Assembly (NCBI RefSeq): GCF_902493135.1
Contig: NZ_CABUOD010000026.1
Coordinates: forward strand, 1-64,000
Direction: 5' to 3'
Length of the DNA: 64,000 nt
Source of the DNA: an uncultured Parabacteroides sp.
GTDB lineage: Bacteria > Bacteroidota > Bacteroidia > Bacteroidales > Tannerellaceae
Made by a program: the position numbers and the translations under genes. The notes under the pieces were generated by a model that saw nothing but the letters and a program-made list of their open reading frames with translations, was not told the DNA's origin and ran no database searches. The number at the start of each line of letters is the position of its first letter. Position 1 is the stretch's first letter. Below, piece by piece: positions 1 through 8,200 of this stretch.

Positions 1-98
1 AGCGTCCGGAGCCTGCGCTGTTTGAGCGAAGCGAGTTTCGCAGGCGACAGCGTAGCCTTTCCCCGGAGTAGACCGGACGGTTCAGCCTTGATCTTTTG

Positions 99-126
99 GT
101 TACTTTTGGATCAAGCCAAAAGTAAC
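99..126. repeat. Perfect hairpin overlapping the end of the glucosaminidase gene
   Basis: Two 11-base arms (GTTACTTTTGG at 99-109 and CCAAAAGTAAC at 116-126) are perfect inverted copies around a 6-base loop. The stop codon of the glucosaminidase gene (100-102) lies inside the left arm. The sequence resembles intergenic palindromes that recur in Bacteroidales genomes, which is an impression from memory. It may act as a terminator or as a dispersed repeat. Confidence 0.6.
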
Positions 127-585
127 AGATAAGTCCAGTTGCCTCCCTACCTCCGCCTCGAGCGCAATGATGTTGCGGCGGTACAGGTCGCGGTTGTCGC
201 CGTTTTGTTCGCTGATGTAGGGGCTGTAGGCGATCTCCTTGGCATAGGCTTCGGGTTGGAAGCTGAAGTGATAGGCGCGGGGATAGGCGGAGCGGATCAG
301 GCGGGCGAAGTCGAGGAAAGAGAGGAGCGTGGACTCGTAATGCCTGAAATGGTGTGTGCCGTAGGCCGTCTCGAATGTGGCCCGTTGTCCGTGCCAATAC
401 GCGTTGGAAGCGCCATACCCCATCAGTCCGAAGAAATTATGATGTTCCGTCGCAAGCATGGAGGTCCCCCAGCCGCTTTCGAGCGCACCCTGCGCAAGGA
501 TGATCCGGGCGTTTAAGCCGAACAGCTTTTCCGCCTCGGCGGCAGCCTCCCGGCAAGAGTGTAGAAAGTTGATTTTTTTATCCAT
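100..585 (-). CDS. Glucosaminidase domain (GH73-like) peptidoglycan hydrolase
   Basis: This 161-residue protein looks like a single glucosaminidase domain of the FlgJ/LytG type, which cleaves N-acetylglucosaminyl bonds in peptidoglycan. The family signature is visible as ILAQGALESGWGTS near residues 29-42, with the likely catalytic Glu in ALESGWG, followed by HHNFFGLMGYG and a Tyr-rich second half (residues 75-130). No signal peptide is visible, so export would need another route such as a holin or lysis. That fits a phage- or satellite-like origin for the neighbouring HU, DUF4248 and primase genes. The last dozen codons run into the hairpin repeat at 99-126, so the native C-terminus may have been altered there. 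The domain call is firm; the biological role is not. Confidence 0.8.
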   Translation of the reverse strand: MDKKINFLHSCREAAAEAEKLFGLNARIILAQGALESGWGTSMLATEHHNFFGLMGYGASNAYWHGQRATFETAYGTHHFRHYESTLLSFLDFARLIRSAYPRAYHFSFQPEAYAKEIAYSPYISEQNGDNRDLYRRNIIALEAEVGRQLDLSVTFGLIQK

Positions 586-658
586 TATATGTTGATATTT
601 GTTTGTATTTCAGGTTGATAATGCCTATATTTACATATCATAATCAAGAAGAAACACG

Positions 659-883
659 ATGGAAAATTCACTGAATCAAAACAAAGTCTGGGGATGGGGC
701 GAACTGGCCCTGATGTATTTCCCGAATATCTCGCAGAAGAGCGCGACCATGCAACTGTTGAAATGGATACGCGTCAGCGACGATCTGGTCGGCCAACTGG
801 AAAAATCGGGCTGGCATCCGGGCAAGAAATACCTCACCCCCAGGCAAAAGGACTACATTGTGAACCACCTCGGAGAACCTTAA
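659..883 (+). CDS. DUF4248 domain small protein
   Basis: The 74-residue product matches my recollection of DUF4248, a small Bacteroidetes-only family of unknown function. Visible marks are the N-terminal stretch WGWGELALMYFP, a central WI-R-V motif and a C-terminal LTPRQKDYIVNHLGEP, which looks like a small helical, possibly nucleic-acid-associated fold. Its stop overlaps the convergent HU-like gene by four bases. In other Bacteroidales, genes of this family tend to sit beside HU-like proteins, cell-wall hydrolases and DUF3987 primases, and the same company is present here. No enzymatic motif is visible. Confidence 0.7.
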   Translation: MENSLNQNKVWGWGELALMYFPNISQKSATMQLLKWIRVSDDLVGQLEKSGWHPGKKYLTPRQKDYIVNHLGEP

Positions 884-1326
884 AGTTCTCCCGGCCGTTC
901 CTCTTCGCCCCCTCCTCCGCCTTCGACCGGCGTCCCGGAGGTGATCTTTTCGAAGGTGTAGTTCTTGACCGCTTCCTTCAGCAACTTGCCGGGGCGGAAG
1001 ACGATGCGGCGGCTTTTGATAAGCGCCTGGTTGAACTCCTTCTCGGTCACTGTGCCGGTACTGCCGAACTGCAACTGGAAGCTGCCGAGTTCACCCACCT
1101 TGACCACCTCGCCTTTGCCGAGGTTGCGGCGCATCACGTTGACCAATTCGTCGAGGATCAGTTTCACGTCGCCCGAAGAGGCGGTGGACTGGGCCGAGAT
1201 CAGGTCGCACAATTCATACACATCGCACGTGCCGGTCGTATTGGCACTGGCGTAATACAGCTTCGAACCTTCGGCTGCATCCTTGCGCATATCTTTGCGC
1301 TGGATCAATTTGTACTTGGCTGGCAT
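880..1326 (-). CDS. HU-family (HU-HIG type) DNA-binding protein
   Basis: The 148-residue protein has the HU/IHF fold pattern: an N-terminal helical part (CDVYELCDLISAQS, residues 34-47), a dimerisation region (VKLILDELVNVMRRNLGKG) and a beta-arm region (VVKVGELGSFQLQFG then KSRRIVFRPGKLLKEAVKN). It carries extra N-terminal residues (MPAKYKLIQRKDM) and a Gly/Glu-rich tail, as in the larger Bacteroidetes HU variants. Such proteins bind and bend DNA with little sequence preference. A -7 element TATCTTTG lies on the minus strand at 1372-1379, with no clear -33 element. It ends convergently against the DUF4248 gene. Confidence 0.75.
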   Translation of the reverse strand: MPAKYKLIQRKDMRKDAAEGSKLYYASANTTGTCDVYELCDLISAQSTASSGDVKLILDELVNVMRRNLGKGEVVKVGELGSFQLQFGSTGTVTEKEFNQALIKSRRIVFRPGKLLKEAVKNYTFEKITSGTPVEGGGGGEEERPGEL

Positions 1327-1428
1327 AACATCTGGATTTTAAGGTAAAACATCTGTTTCTTAATCACATAACAAAGATACGACCGTCCCCGACGCCCCTG
1401 CGGAATGTGGCGGAACGGTGCGGAAAGA

Positions 1429-1467
1429 GGGGAAGGAGAGGGGAAAAACGGGGAAAGTGAGGGTGGG
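1429..1467 (+). other. G-run cluster with G-quadruplex potential
   Basis: Five runs of three or four Gs (1429-1432, 1440-1443, 1450-1453, 1461-1463, 1465-1467) lie within 39 bases, separated by spacers of 1-7 bases. This meets the usual G-quadruplex pattern on the plus strand. It lies between the HU-like gene start and the end of the antitoxin gene. A role is not shown; it may only be a purine-rich spacer. Confidence 0.35.
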
Positions 1468-1470
1468 TTC

Positions 1471-1779
1471 CTACAAAATCGTAAAGCTGATTTTTCGTCC
1501 GAGGCCTTGGAATATCTTGAACAAGGTGGATAGTTGGATGTCTGCATGTCCGTTCTCGATACGGGAGATGTAACTTTTCTTTGTTCCGATCTTAGCGGCA
1601 AGCTGCTCTTGCGTCATGCCAGCTTTCAAGCGTTCCGCTTTCAATTGTTCGCCAATGATAAAAGCCTCGCAGTTGCTCTCGAACTCATCTCGTTGAGGCG
1701 TACCCGGTGCACCGAAATCCTCAGTGATCAGATCCTCGATAGGGGTGCATCCTATTGCTTCCAAATCTTTTTTATTCAT
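1471..1779 (-). CDS. higA: HigA-type XRE antitoxin
   Basis: The 102-residue protein carries a Cro/C1-type helix-turn-helix at about residues 48-100 (ERLKAGMTQEQLAAKIGTKK, then SYISRIENGHADIQLSTLFKI), preceded by an acidic N-terminal extension typical of HigA antitoxins. HigA proteins neutralise a HigB ribonuclease encoded just upstream and repress the shared promoter. Here its ATG overlaps the stop of a toxin remnant (1772-1953), the usual toxin-first higBA arrangement, but the toxin is wrecked by deletion. The antitoxin frame itself is intact. It may persist as an orphan regulator or as an anti-toxin against related modules. Confidence 0.75.
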   Translation of the reverse strand: MNKKDLEAIGCTPIEDLITEDFGAPGTPQRDEFESNCEAFIIGEQLKAERLKAGMTQEQLAAKIGTKKSYISRIENGHADIQLSTLFKIFQGLGRKISFTIL

Positions 1780-1953
1780 TGTTTGTTCCTCCTTTCGTCT
1801 TTTTGACGGAAAAATATTCGTTCATAATCCGCTTGGCTCGTTCTATTTCGCCCAAAGGCGTCTTCTGCGTTTCCGGGGCAAGGTCTTTTTGAAATCCTTG
1901 AAATAGTTGCCAAAAGCTACTATCTGGCGGATATATTTTCTTTTCTCTTCCAT
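1772..1953 (-). pseudogene. higB: HigB-type toxin relic with internal deletion
   Basis: Translating from the ATG at 1953 gives MEEKRKYIRQIVAFGNYFKD and a few more residues, which looks like the start of a HigB/RelE-family toxin, but the frame stops after 35 codons. In another frame of the same strand the sequence reads QKTPLGEIERAKRIMNEYF and ends with a stop at 1772 overlapping the antitoxin ATG, which is the typical C-terminus of the same family. A full toxin is usually about 100-120 residues, so the middle appears to have been lost with a frame change, leaving about 180 bases. The toxin should be inactive. The family assignment rests on remembered motifs, but the join of a toxin head and tail is read directly from the sequence. 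Confidence 0.65.
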
Positions 1954-2050
1954 AGTTCAGGATTTATTTTGCCAAAGATAACGAATTGGTGAACACAAAC
2001 AATGCTTTTCAGATTTATTTTTTCTTTTCACCGCCTATACCTTATCAACA

Positions 2051-2111
2051 AAAACCCTATACCCTTTTCCCTCGAAAGTTATAGCTTTTTGGGGGAAAAG
2101 GTATAGGGTTT
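2051..2111 (-). terminator. Long hairpin downstream of the DUF3987 primase gene
   Basis: The arms at about 2051-2071 and 2091-2111 pair over roughly 19-20 bases with one bulge (AAACCCTATACC...GGTATAGGGTTT plus a G/C-rich inner part). On the minus strand the hairpin follows the primase stop at 2170 and is succeeded by TTTTTGTTG, so it can serve as its terminator. Confidence 0.55.
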
Positions 2112-2169
2112 GTTCCTTCTTGGAATTGCTTTCGGGGAGAAAAGGACAAAAAGGGGCAGAAAAGGCATC

Positions 2170-4434
2170 CTATGTTTTTTCAGGGTCGGGGGTACCCGTT
2201 CTCTTGTACTCACCATGAGCTATCCGTCTGAAATATAAAGGAGTGAGCTTGCAAATAAAACGTCTCACCTCCCGCTGTCCCATGCCTTCGGCCTCGCCTA
2301 ACCGGTAAGCCTCCTGCAAAGTGAATTCGGGTGGCAGCTTGTCTAACAGGCTGCGTGCCTTGCGGGGGCAGGAAAGCTCCGGCGCGTCCTCGTCGTGGTG
2401 GAGCGAGGTCAGCAACAGGCGGCTGTGTTCGAGGCAGGTTTCGGTGATGGCGAGAGCCGCCCGGAAATGCTCGTCCGTGCAATATTGCTTGTCCATCCCA
2501 TAGCCTGCCGTACCGCAGCGCAGTGCGGTGAAGACCATGCAGAGGCGGAACGTGATCAGCCCGTAGCGCTTCACGACGCTGAGGAACTCCTCGCTTCCGA
2601 AAAGATCCGCTTCGCGCAGCCACGTCCTGAAACGGCAGTTCAGCAGGGTCCATTGTTGTGTCGACAGGCCTATCTGCAACGGACGTTTACGGAGCGTCAG
2701 GGCTGCCTCCATCACCTGCTCGGACAGTTCGGCCAGCTTCTTTTCCATCTCCATCCCGTCACCATCGGGCGAGACATCCTGCCAGACCGCCTCGTTGCGG
2801 CACGTGTAGAGCAACAGGCGGCTCACAAGGCCGCTTTCCCGGTCGGGGACCAAGCGGGGGAATTGTCCGGGCGTGCCGGCCAGGAGCAATGCCAGGCGCG
2901 GACGTTCGATGCGGATCAGTTCGTTGTCCGTCTTGCGCGACGAAGCGACCGGCTCGTGGTGGAACGCCTTGCGGAGCAGGTCGTCGAACATCCCGAAGTC
3001 CAGCTTGCTCGCCGATACGATCGTGTCGATCTCGCTGTCGGACATCAACCCGCCGATGCTGCCATTGTCGCGCAGGTGGACCAGCAGCTTCGCCTTGGTG
3101 ATCTGTGTCGGGATGTTCAGGTAGGCCGTGGCGGCGGGTTTCGGGGCGTCCTTCACCGAGACGGCCCGGTGGTTCTTGTGCGCCTCCGCTTTCTTCAGTT
3201 CCCAATCCTCCAGCGCCTGCCGGTATTCTTCTTCGGCACGCCCCGTTTCCGCCTCGATCACCCCCGCATAGCGGTCGGCCAGGTGGCGCATGTCGTTGAT
3301 GCACCCCTTCCCGTTCGCGGCAGGGGCGATCTCGACCGTGAACAGGTGGGGATAGACGCGCTTGCGGTGGTAGAAGCCGAATACCTCCGGCAGGCAGGCG
3401 CTCAACACCGTGCAAGCCCCCAAGAGCGCCATGTCGCGTTCGCGACGCTGCGAGTAGTAGGAGACGGCATCGCGGAGCAGCGGCGGGAGCAGTCCGTACA
3501 GCTCCTCAGGCAGGAAAGGCGTCTGTTCGCGAAGCCTTTCGCCCGACATTTCGGGGTCCGGTTCATACCCGTCCGTTCCCGGAATTGTAGCGGATGCCTT
3601 TTCTGCCCTTTTTTGTCCTTTTCTCTCGGTGAAGGTAGCATGTTCGTTTCTATTCCCTTGAAAGGCAGAAGATAACGCCTGCCCGATTTCTGCCGCCGTG
3701 AAATCCGAGGCTTGCAGGCGCAGGGTGCAGCAAGCGGCCGTTTCGGCATACGAAAAGCCCCTTCGGTTCGCCTCGCAGCCGAGGCGGTAGACCGTCTCGT
3801 TGCGCGATCCCGGCATCGCCGGGTTACGGCCGAGGAAGGCATCGACAAAGGCATCGACGCCTACCTTGGCCGCGGGCTGTTCGGGGACGTGGAAGGCTTC
3901 CGCCTTCGGATTGTAGTACGCCTCCTCGTCGTCGCTCACATAACAGCAGCGGCTGATATCCTTGCATTTGACATCGCTTGCCACCCCGCCTGCCTTCTCG
4001 TAGAAGGCGGCGACGGCCCGGTAGGCTTCACGGTGCCGGCCGGCGTCGCTGTCGACCCGGACGAATACCTTCAGCCCGTGGCCGCCGGGGCTGACGAACA
4101 TCGCCAGCGTGCAGCTTAGCATCCGGAAGGCGGCGATCAACGCCGTGAGGTCTTTCACATGATCGAAATCCAGTCCGATGATCTTGCTGTATTCCTGCAA
4201 CCCATCTGCCTTATGTCCGCCCTTGAAGACGCCCGAAGGGGTGAAACCCGGCAATCCGCCCTTCAACTTGCGGGCCTCTTCGGCCTTGCCTGCCGTGAAA
4301 GCGGTGCGGTAGGCGATGATTTCATTCTTCCAGTGGCGGCGCCGGATCAGGATGATGATTTCTTCGAGGGTTAACACTTGGCACTCGGCCTGGTACAAAC
4401 TGGGGTAAAAGGAAACATGTTCTTGTTGTTCCAT
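2170..4434 (-). CDS. VirE/BT4734-like primase fused to DUF3987
   Basis: The 754-residue protein has an N-terminal BT4734-like (VirE N) primase domain at about residues 45-190, with GLDFDHV supplying the likely metal-binding Asp pair and SPGGHGLKVFVRV the matching strand. A helical linker containing a lysine-rich stretch follows, and then a DUF3987 region at about 300-710 (LPPLLRDAVSYYSQRRERD, ANGKGCINDMRHLADRYAG). DUF3987 proteins resemble the helicase-like half of mobile-element primases. The protein probably acts in DNA replication of an element, yet no integrase is adjacent. Its coding sequence is GC-rich compared with the integrative element at 26-32 kb. The neighbouring HU, DUF4248 and glucosaminidase genes look like parts of the same accessory module. 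Confidence 0.75.
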   Translation of the reverse strand: MEQQEHVSFYPSLYQAECQVLTLEEIIILIRRRHWKNEIIAYRTAFTAGKAEEARKLKGGLPGFTPSGVFKGGHKADGLQEYSKIIGLDFDHVKDLTALIAAFRMLSCTLAMFVSPGGHGLKVFVRVDSDAGRHREAYRAVAAFYEKAGGVASDVKCKDISRCCYVSDDEEAYYNPKAEAFHVPEQPAAKVGVDAFVDAFLGRNPAMPGSRNETVYRLGCEANRRGFSYAETAACCTLRLQASDFTAAEIGQALSSAFQGNRNEHATFTERKGQKRAEKASATIPGTDGYEPDPEMSGERLREQTPFLPEELYGLLPPLLRDAVSYYSQRRERDMALLGACTVLSACLPEVFGFYHRKRVYPHLFTVEIAPAANGKGCINDMRHLADRYAGVIEAETGRAEEEYRQALEDWELKKAEAHKNHRAVSVKDAPKPAATAYLNIPTQITKAKLLVHLRDNGSIGGLMSDSEIDTIVSASKLDFGMFDDLLRKAFHHEPVASSRKTDNELIRIERPRLALLLAGTPGQFPRLVPDRESGLVSRLLLYTCRNEAVWQDVSPDGDGMEMEKKLAELSEQVMEAALTLRKRPLQIGLSTQQWTLLNCRFRTWLREADLFGSEEFLSVVKRYGLITFRLCMVFTALRCGTAGYGMDKQYCTDEHFRAALAITETCLEHSRLLLTSLHHDEDAPELSCPRKARSLLDKLPPEFTLQEAYRLGEAEGMGQREVRRFICKLTPLYFRRIAHGEYKRTGTPDPEKT

Positions 4435-4552
4435 GTCATATTCTATTTAAGGCAAAAAAGATTGCCGGTTGTTTTATACGTCAAAGGTAAGCGTATAGAA
4501 ACATGCCGGCAACCCTATTTTTAATGTTAAAATGAAACGATATGTTGCTGTT

Positions 4553-4963
4553 CTATAGATATATAAGAATTATAATTCCGATAGAACATCTTATTTTCTG
4601 ACCTGTGTTATTTAAGAAATTTAACAGATAAGGCAATTCCTTGTCTTTCGAATAGAAATACTTGGCCAGCGTCTTGACCGATACGTTGAATTTGAAAATG
4701 GCCTGCATCGCCTTGAAGACCATAGCTGCCTTTTCCGGCTTTCCTGAGAATTCGGGCAGTTCGCGTATGCCGCTGAAATACTCGGCAAGCGGACGCGCGT
4801 CTTCTACCGGAATCCGCGTATCTTTGATCCCCCCGACCTCTTCGAGCAATTCGTGTATCCTGTTGCGGCAGGCCTGGACGGATTGCTCCGCGTAGTGGGT
4901 CGCTTCTTTCCCTTTTCCCTGTTTCAACTTGTAGTTCTCCATGCGGGTGTACAACTCCGCCAT
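4553..4963 (-). CDS. Unrecognised 136-residue protein, possibly truncated
   Basis: I do not recognise this protein. It is charged and probably helical, with RNRIHELLEEVGGIKDTRIP in the centre, KAAMVFKAMQAIFKFNVSVK in the second half and a hydrophobic end IGIIILIYL. The same frame stays open for about 40 codons upstream of the ATG at 4963 (reading ...EQTHNEKKQELSAKAQEMAE) before a stop near 5090, but without an ATG. The first part may therefore be missing or use another start. It lies between the primase and the first DUF6383 gene, on the same strand as both. The abrupt hydrophobic tail could also be the result of a broken 3' end. Confidence 0.45.
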   Translation of the reverse strand: MAELYTRMENYKLKQGKGKEATHYAEQSVQACRNRIHELLEEVGGIKDTRIPVEDARPLAEYFSGIRELPEFSGKPEKAAMVFKAMQAIFKFNVSVKTLAKYFYSKDKELPYLLNFLNNTGQKIRCSIGIIILIYL

Positions 4964-5096
4964 TTCCTGTGCTTTCGCTGAAAGCTCCTGTTTTTTTTCA
5001 TTATGTGTTTGTTCTATTTTATCGTCTGTTTCAGCAGACGGTAGATGATTTATCCGGTTTTGCGGGTTCCTTTGTGGAGCTTCGCAAAATCAACGA

Positions 5097-5128
5097 AGCC
5101 CCGAAGATAGCAATTATCTCCGGGGCTT
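5097..5128. terminator. Hairpin downstream of DUF6383 gene 1
   Basis: AAGCCCCG and CGGGGCTT pair around a partly paired loop, followed on the plus strand by TTGTTTTG. The same kind of hairpin (AAGCCCCGGC...GCCGGGACTT) occurs at the matching place after the second DUF6383 gene, so it belongs to the duplicated cassette. It sits about 165 bases beyond the stop codon, with the AT-rich sequence TTTAGTATTATTAATATTAA in between at both loci. Confidence 0.5.
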
Positions 5129-5293
5129 GTTTTGTGTATGCCTTCGTCCTTCGCAGGGGAAAGGCTACTTGAACTTTTAAATTCAATATACTTTAGTATT
5201 ATTAATATTAAATCTGACCGCTTGTTCGCCTTTCGCAGGGTACTTGGGAATATCCTTCCCGCGCGATCGAATTATTTGATTATAATTTCAATC

Positions 5294-8200
5294 TTATTTC
5301 ACGATAGCCTTGACAGCTTCTTCGCCTTCAACAGCTACAACGACTACGCCCTGAGGAGCAGCGATCGGAGCATTGTCGGAAGTGATGACCGTATTGGTGA
5401 TAACTTGACCTAAAACATTGGTTACAACAACTTTCTTACCCTGAGCACCAGCGATCGTTACCTGGCCTTCGCCAGCGATAACGGTTACTTCGGATGTTGC
5501 GATCTTTTCGTTGTCTGTCGGAGTCAAGTCTGTTGAATTTACGTTGAACAGCTGAGCCTGTTCTCTGTTACCCAATACCAGGATGCCGTTCAGGTAGCTT
5601 ACGTACTTGTTACCGTTAGCATCTGCAGCAGTTTCAATTCTGTAAGTGCCGTCGCTTTCGATTGCGAATGCCCAAGTAGCAGGAGTTACACCCTTGTTGT
5701 TACCTGCAACATAGATTGTGTCTGTTGCAACCGGTTTCACTTTAGAGATAGCCAAAGAATCGTTTTCGCCGAATTCAACACGCTGTGCGTGAACGAAGCC
5801 GATGCGAGTCAGGTTATCCTGTTCATATTTAACAGTATCGTTACTGCGTTTTGCAACAATAGAGTCATTGTAGCTAACCATGTATGCTTTTTTATCGAAT
5901 GAACCGGTCTTTTCTACGTCGATCGGTTTTGTGATGTAGTAAGCGTAGCGGATGTTGTTCTTGCGATTTACATAAGCAGTGTCCAGACCCAGAACGAAAT
6001 CATTGTCTGTTGCAGCAGCTTTCAGATCCAAACCTGTACGTTTGATTACTGCGAACGGTTTAACAGCTGTTACTTTTGAAGCCTCGTCACCATCAATAGA
6101 AATGATTACGCTTGTCGGTTCTGTGATTTCGAAGTTCTTGTAGATGTCGGTTGAATTGTCAGTCAAATCATAGACAAATGCAGTTGCTTCATCCAAATTA
6201 ACGGCAACAGCCTGTCCATTCTGGTTGTAAGAAACTTTCTTGTTTGTCTGATAAGTCTTAGAAGATGCATCGTAAGCACCGATCAATACTTCGTATTCGT
6301 TAGCTTCGTTGTTTACATTTCTGAATTGGAGCAGCAGGTTAGTCGGAACCTTTGTTACAACCAGTTCGTTATCTTCATTTACATCGATATACAAAGTGTC
6401 CTTTCCATCTTTAGCATACAGTTGATAATACTGTTTTTCCAGATTCTTGTCGTTCATGTCATAAGCAGAAGTTACTTCTTTCTTATTTTCATCCAACATA
6501 GCCTTCAAACCTAAAGCTTTTGTCTGGTCTTTAGCAGCAATCAATGTAGAATCTGCATTGCCATCGAATGTCAGGAAGAACGGAACTTCAGGATTTGCAT
6601 AGTTGATAGCAGACAATACATAGTCAGAGATCTGCTGGATCGGTTCTGTGATGAACTTATAACCCAAGTGTTCGTCTTTTGCATCAGCGATTTCTACCAA
6701 CTGGAATGTATCACGTGCAGATGTAGTGTAGATCATATCTTTTTCTTCACCTACAACATACAGTTTCTGGCCTTTGACTACACTTGCAGCGAAGTCGCGG
6801 TTGTCCAAAGAATAGATATTGCCATTCTTAGTTGCAACGAACTGGGTTCCCGGAACATTTTCATAAGCTACTTTAGCCCATGTTGTAAAGTCTGCCGGAG
6901 TTGATACGCGATATTTGCCTTCTTTTTCAGAAGCCTTTGTCTTTTCAACTACGAAATAGATAGCGCCATCTTTTACCAGAGTAGCCAACTTCGGTTCTGT
7001 GAAAGAGATCTTCGTGTTCTTAACGGCATCTGTATTTTCGCCAGTTGCAAGAAGAATCGAAGCCTCACGGGAGTTACCTAATGTACGGATAACAACGTTC
7101 TTATCTGGTTCAAAAGAAGCCACAGCATCTGTTGCATCACTGTAATATTTTGCACTCCCTGTCGGTTCTTTCCAAGCGTTTGCATAAATCAAGATAGAGT
7201 CACCCTGTTCCACATTTTTGATTGCAACATCCATCTTGAATAAAGCCGGAGTTGCCCAGCTGCCCAGGTTCGGGACAAGGATTTTTTCCATAGTTGATTC
7301 ATCAAATTCATAATCATCATCAGTTACATCAACGGCTGCCTTACCTGATTTTAAAACAACGACTTCATTCAACTTGGTTGTGCCTAAAGACATGTACTTT
7401 TCTTTAGATGCTACATAAGCAGTATCGACTACTACATAAGTGTCTTTTTCTCCTACAACTGCATAGGGATAATAAGAATTAGCTGTAATGGCAGCAGAAG
7501 GCGTAACCGTAACAACATTTTCCGCAACCAGTGCTTCCAATGTAGTTTTATGAGCGTCGGCATAACCGGCAGCTATAGCTTTCAATGCAGCATCAGCAGT
7601 CTTATCACTTACTTTGTAATCAGTGTAGTCAACCTTCTCGTCTGCAATACGATAAATACCTGTTGCAAAATTAGCAACAGCAGCCTTTACCTTTGTGATA
7701 GCAGCTGAAGCAGCCAATTTGTCGATTTCTTTAACGGCAGCATCGCGGGCATCTGTTACTTTTTTAAGTTTAGCAGCAGCATCCTTTACCTTATATACTT
7801 CGGGAGCATCGGCAGCAGCTACATTTTCGTATTTGTTATCTTTATCAGCAGCTTGAGTTAAAAGAGCAGCAACTTTTTTTGCAACATCACCATCTGTTTT
7901 AAATAATTTCTTTACTTCATCTGAAGCTAGAGGTGTTGCAGTCGCTGTAATGTCTGCTTTGTTCGGAGCTTTCTCGGCAATAGCTCCTGCTGCAGTAGCC
8001 GTTTCGTTCATAGCTGTTGTAATTTCAGCTACATAAGCATTGATAGCACCTTTGAAGTCTGCAACTTCCGATACGACTTCATTTGCAGCTTCTACAGCGT
8101 CGTTGAAATCGGATAGATCGTATTTTGCAGCAGAATATACGGCATTCTCAACAGCCTGTAGTTCATTTGCAGAGAACGGGTTTGTAAACTTCGCATTGTC

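Noticed and set aside
2395..3675. Long plus-strand frame of 426 codons opposite the primase
   Set aside because: It is antisense to a well-recognised protein, has shadow composition (many Arg, Gln, Val) and no domain or promoter.
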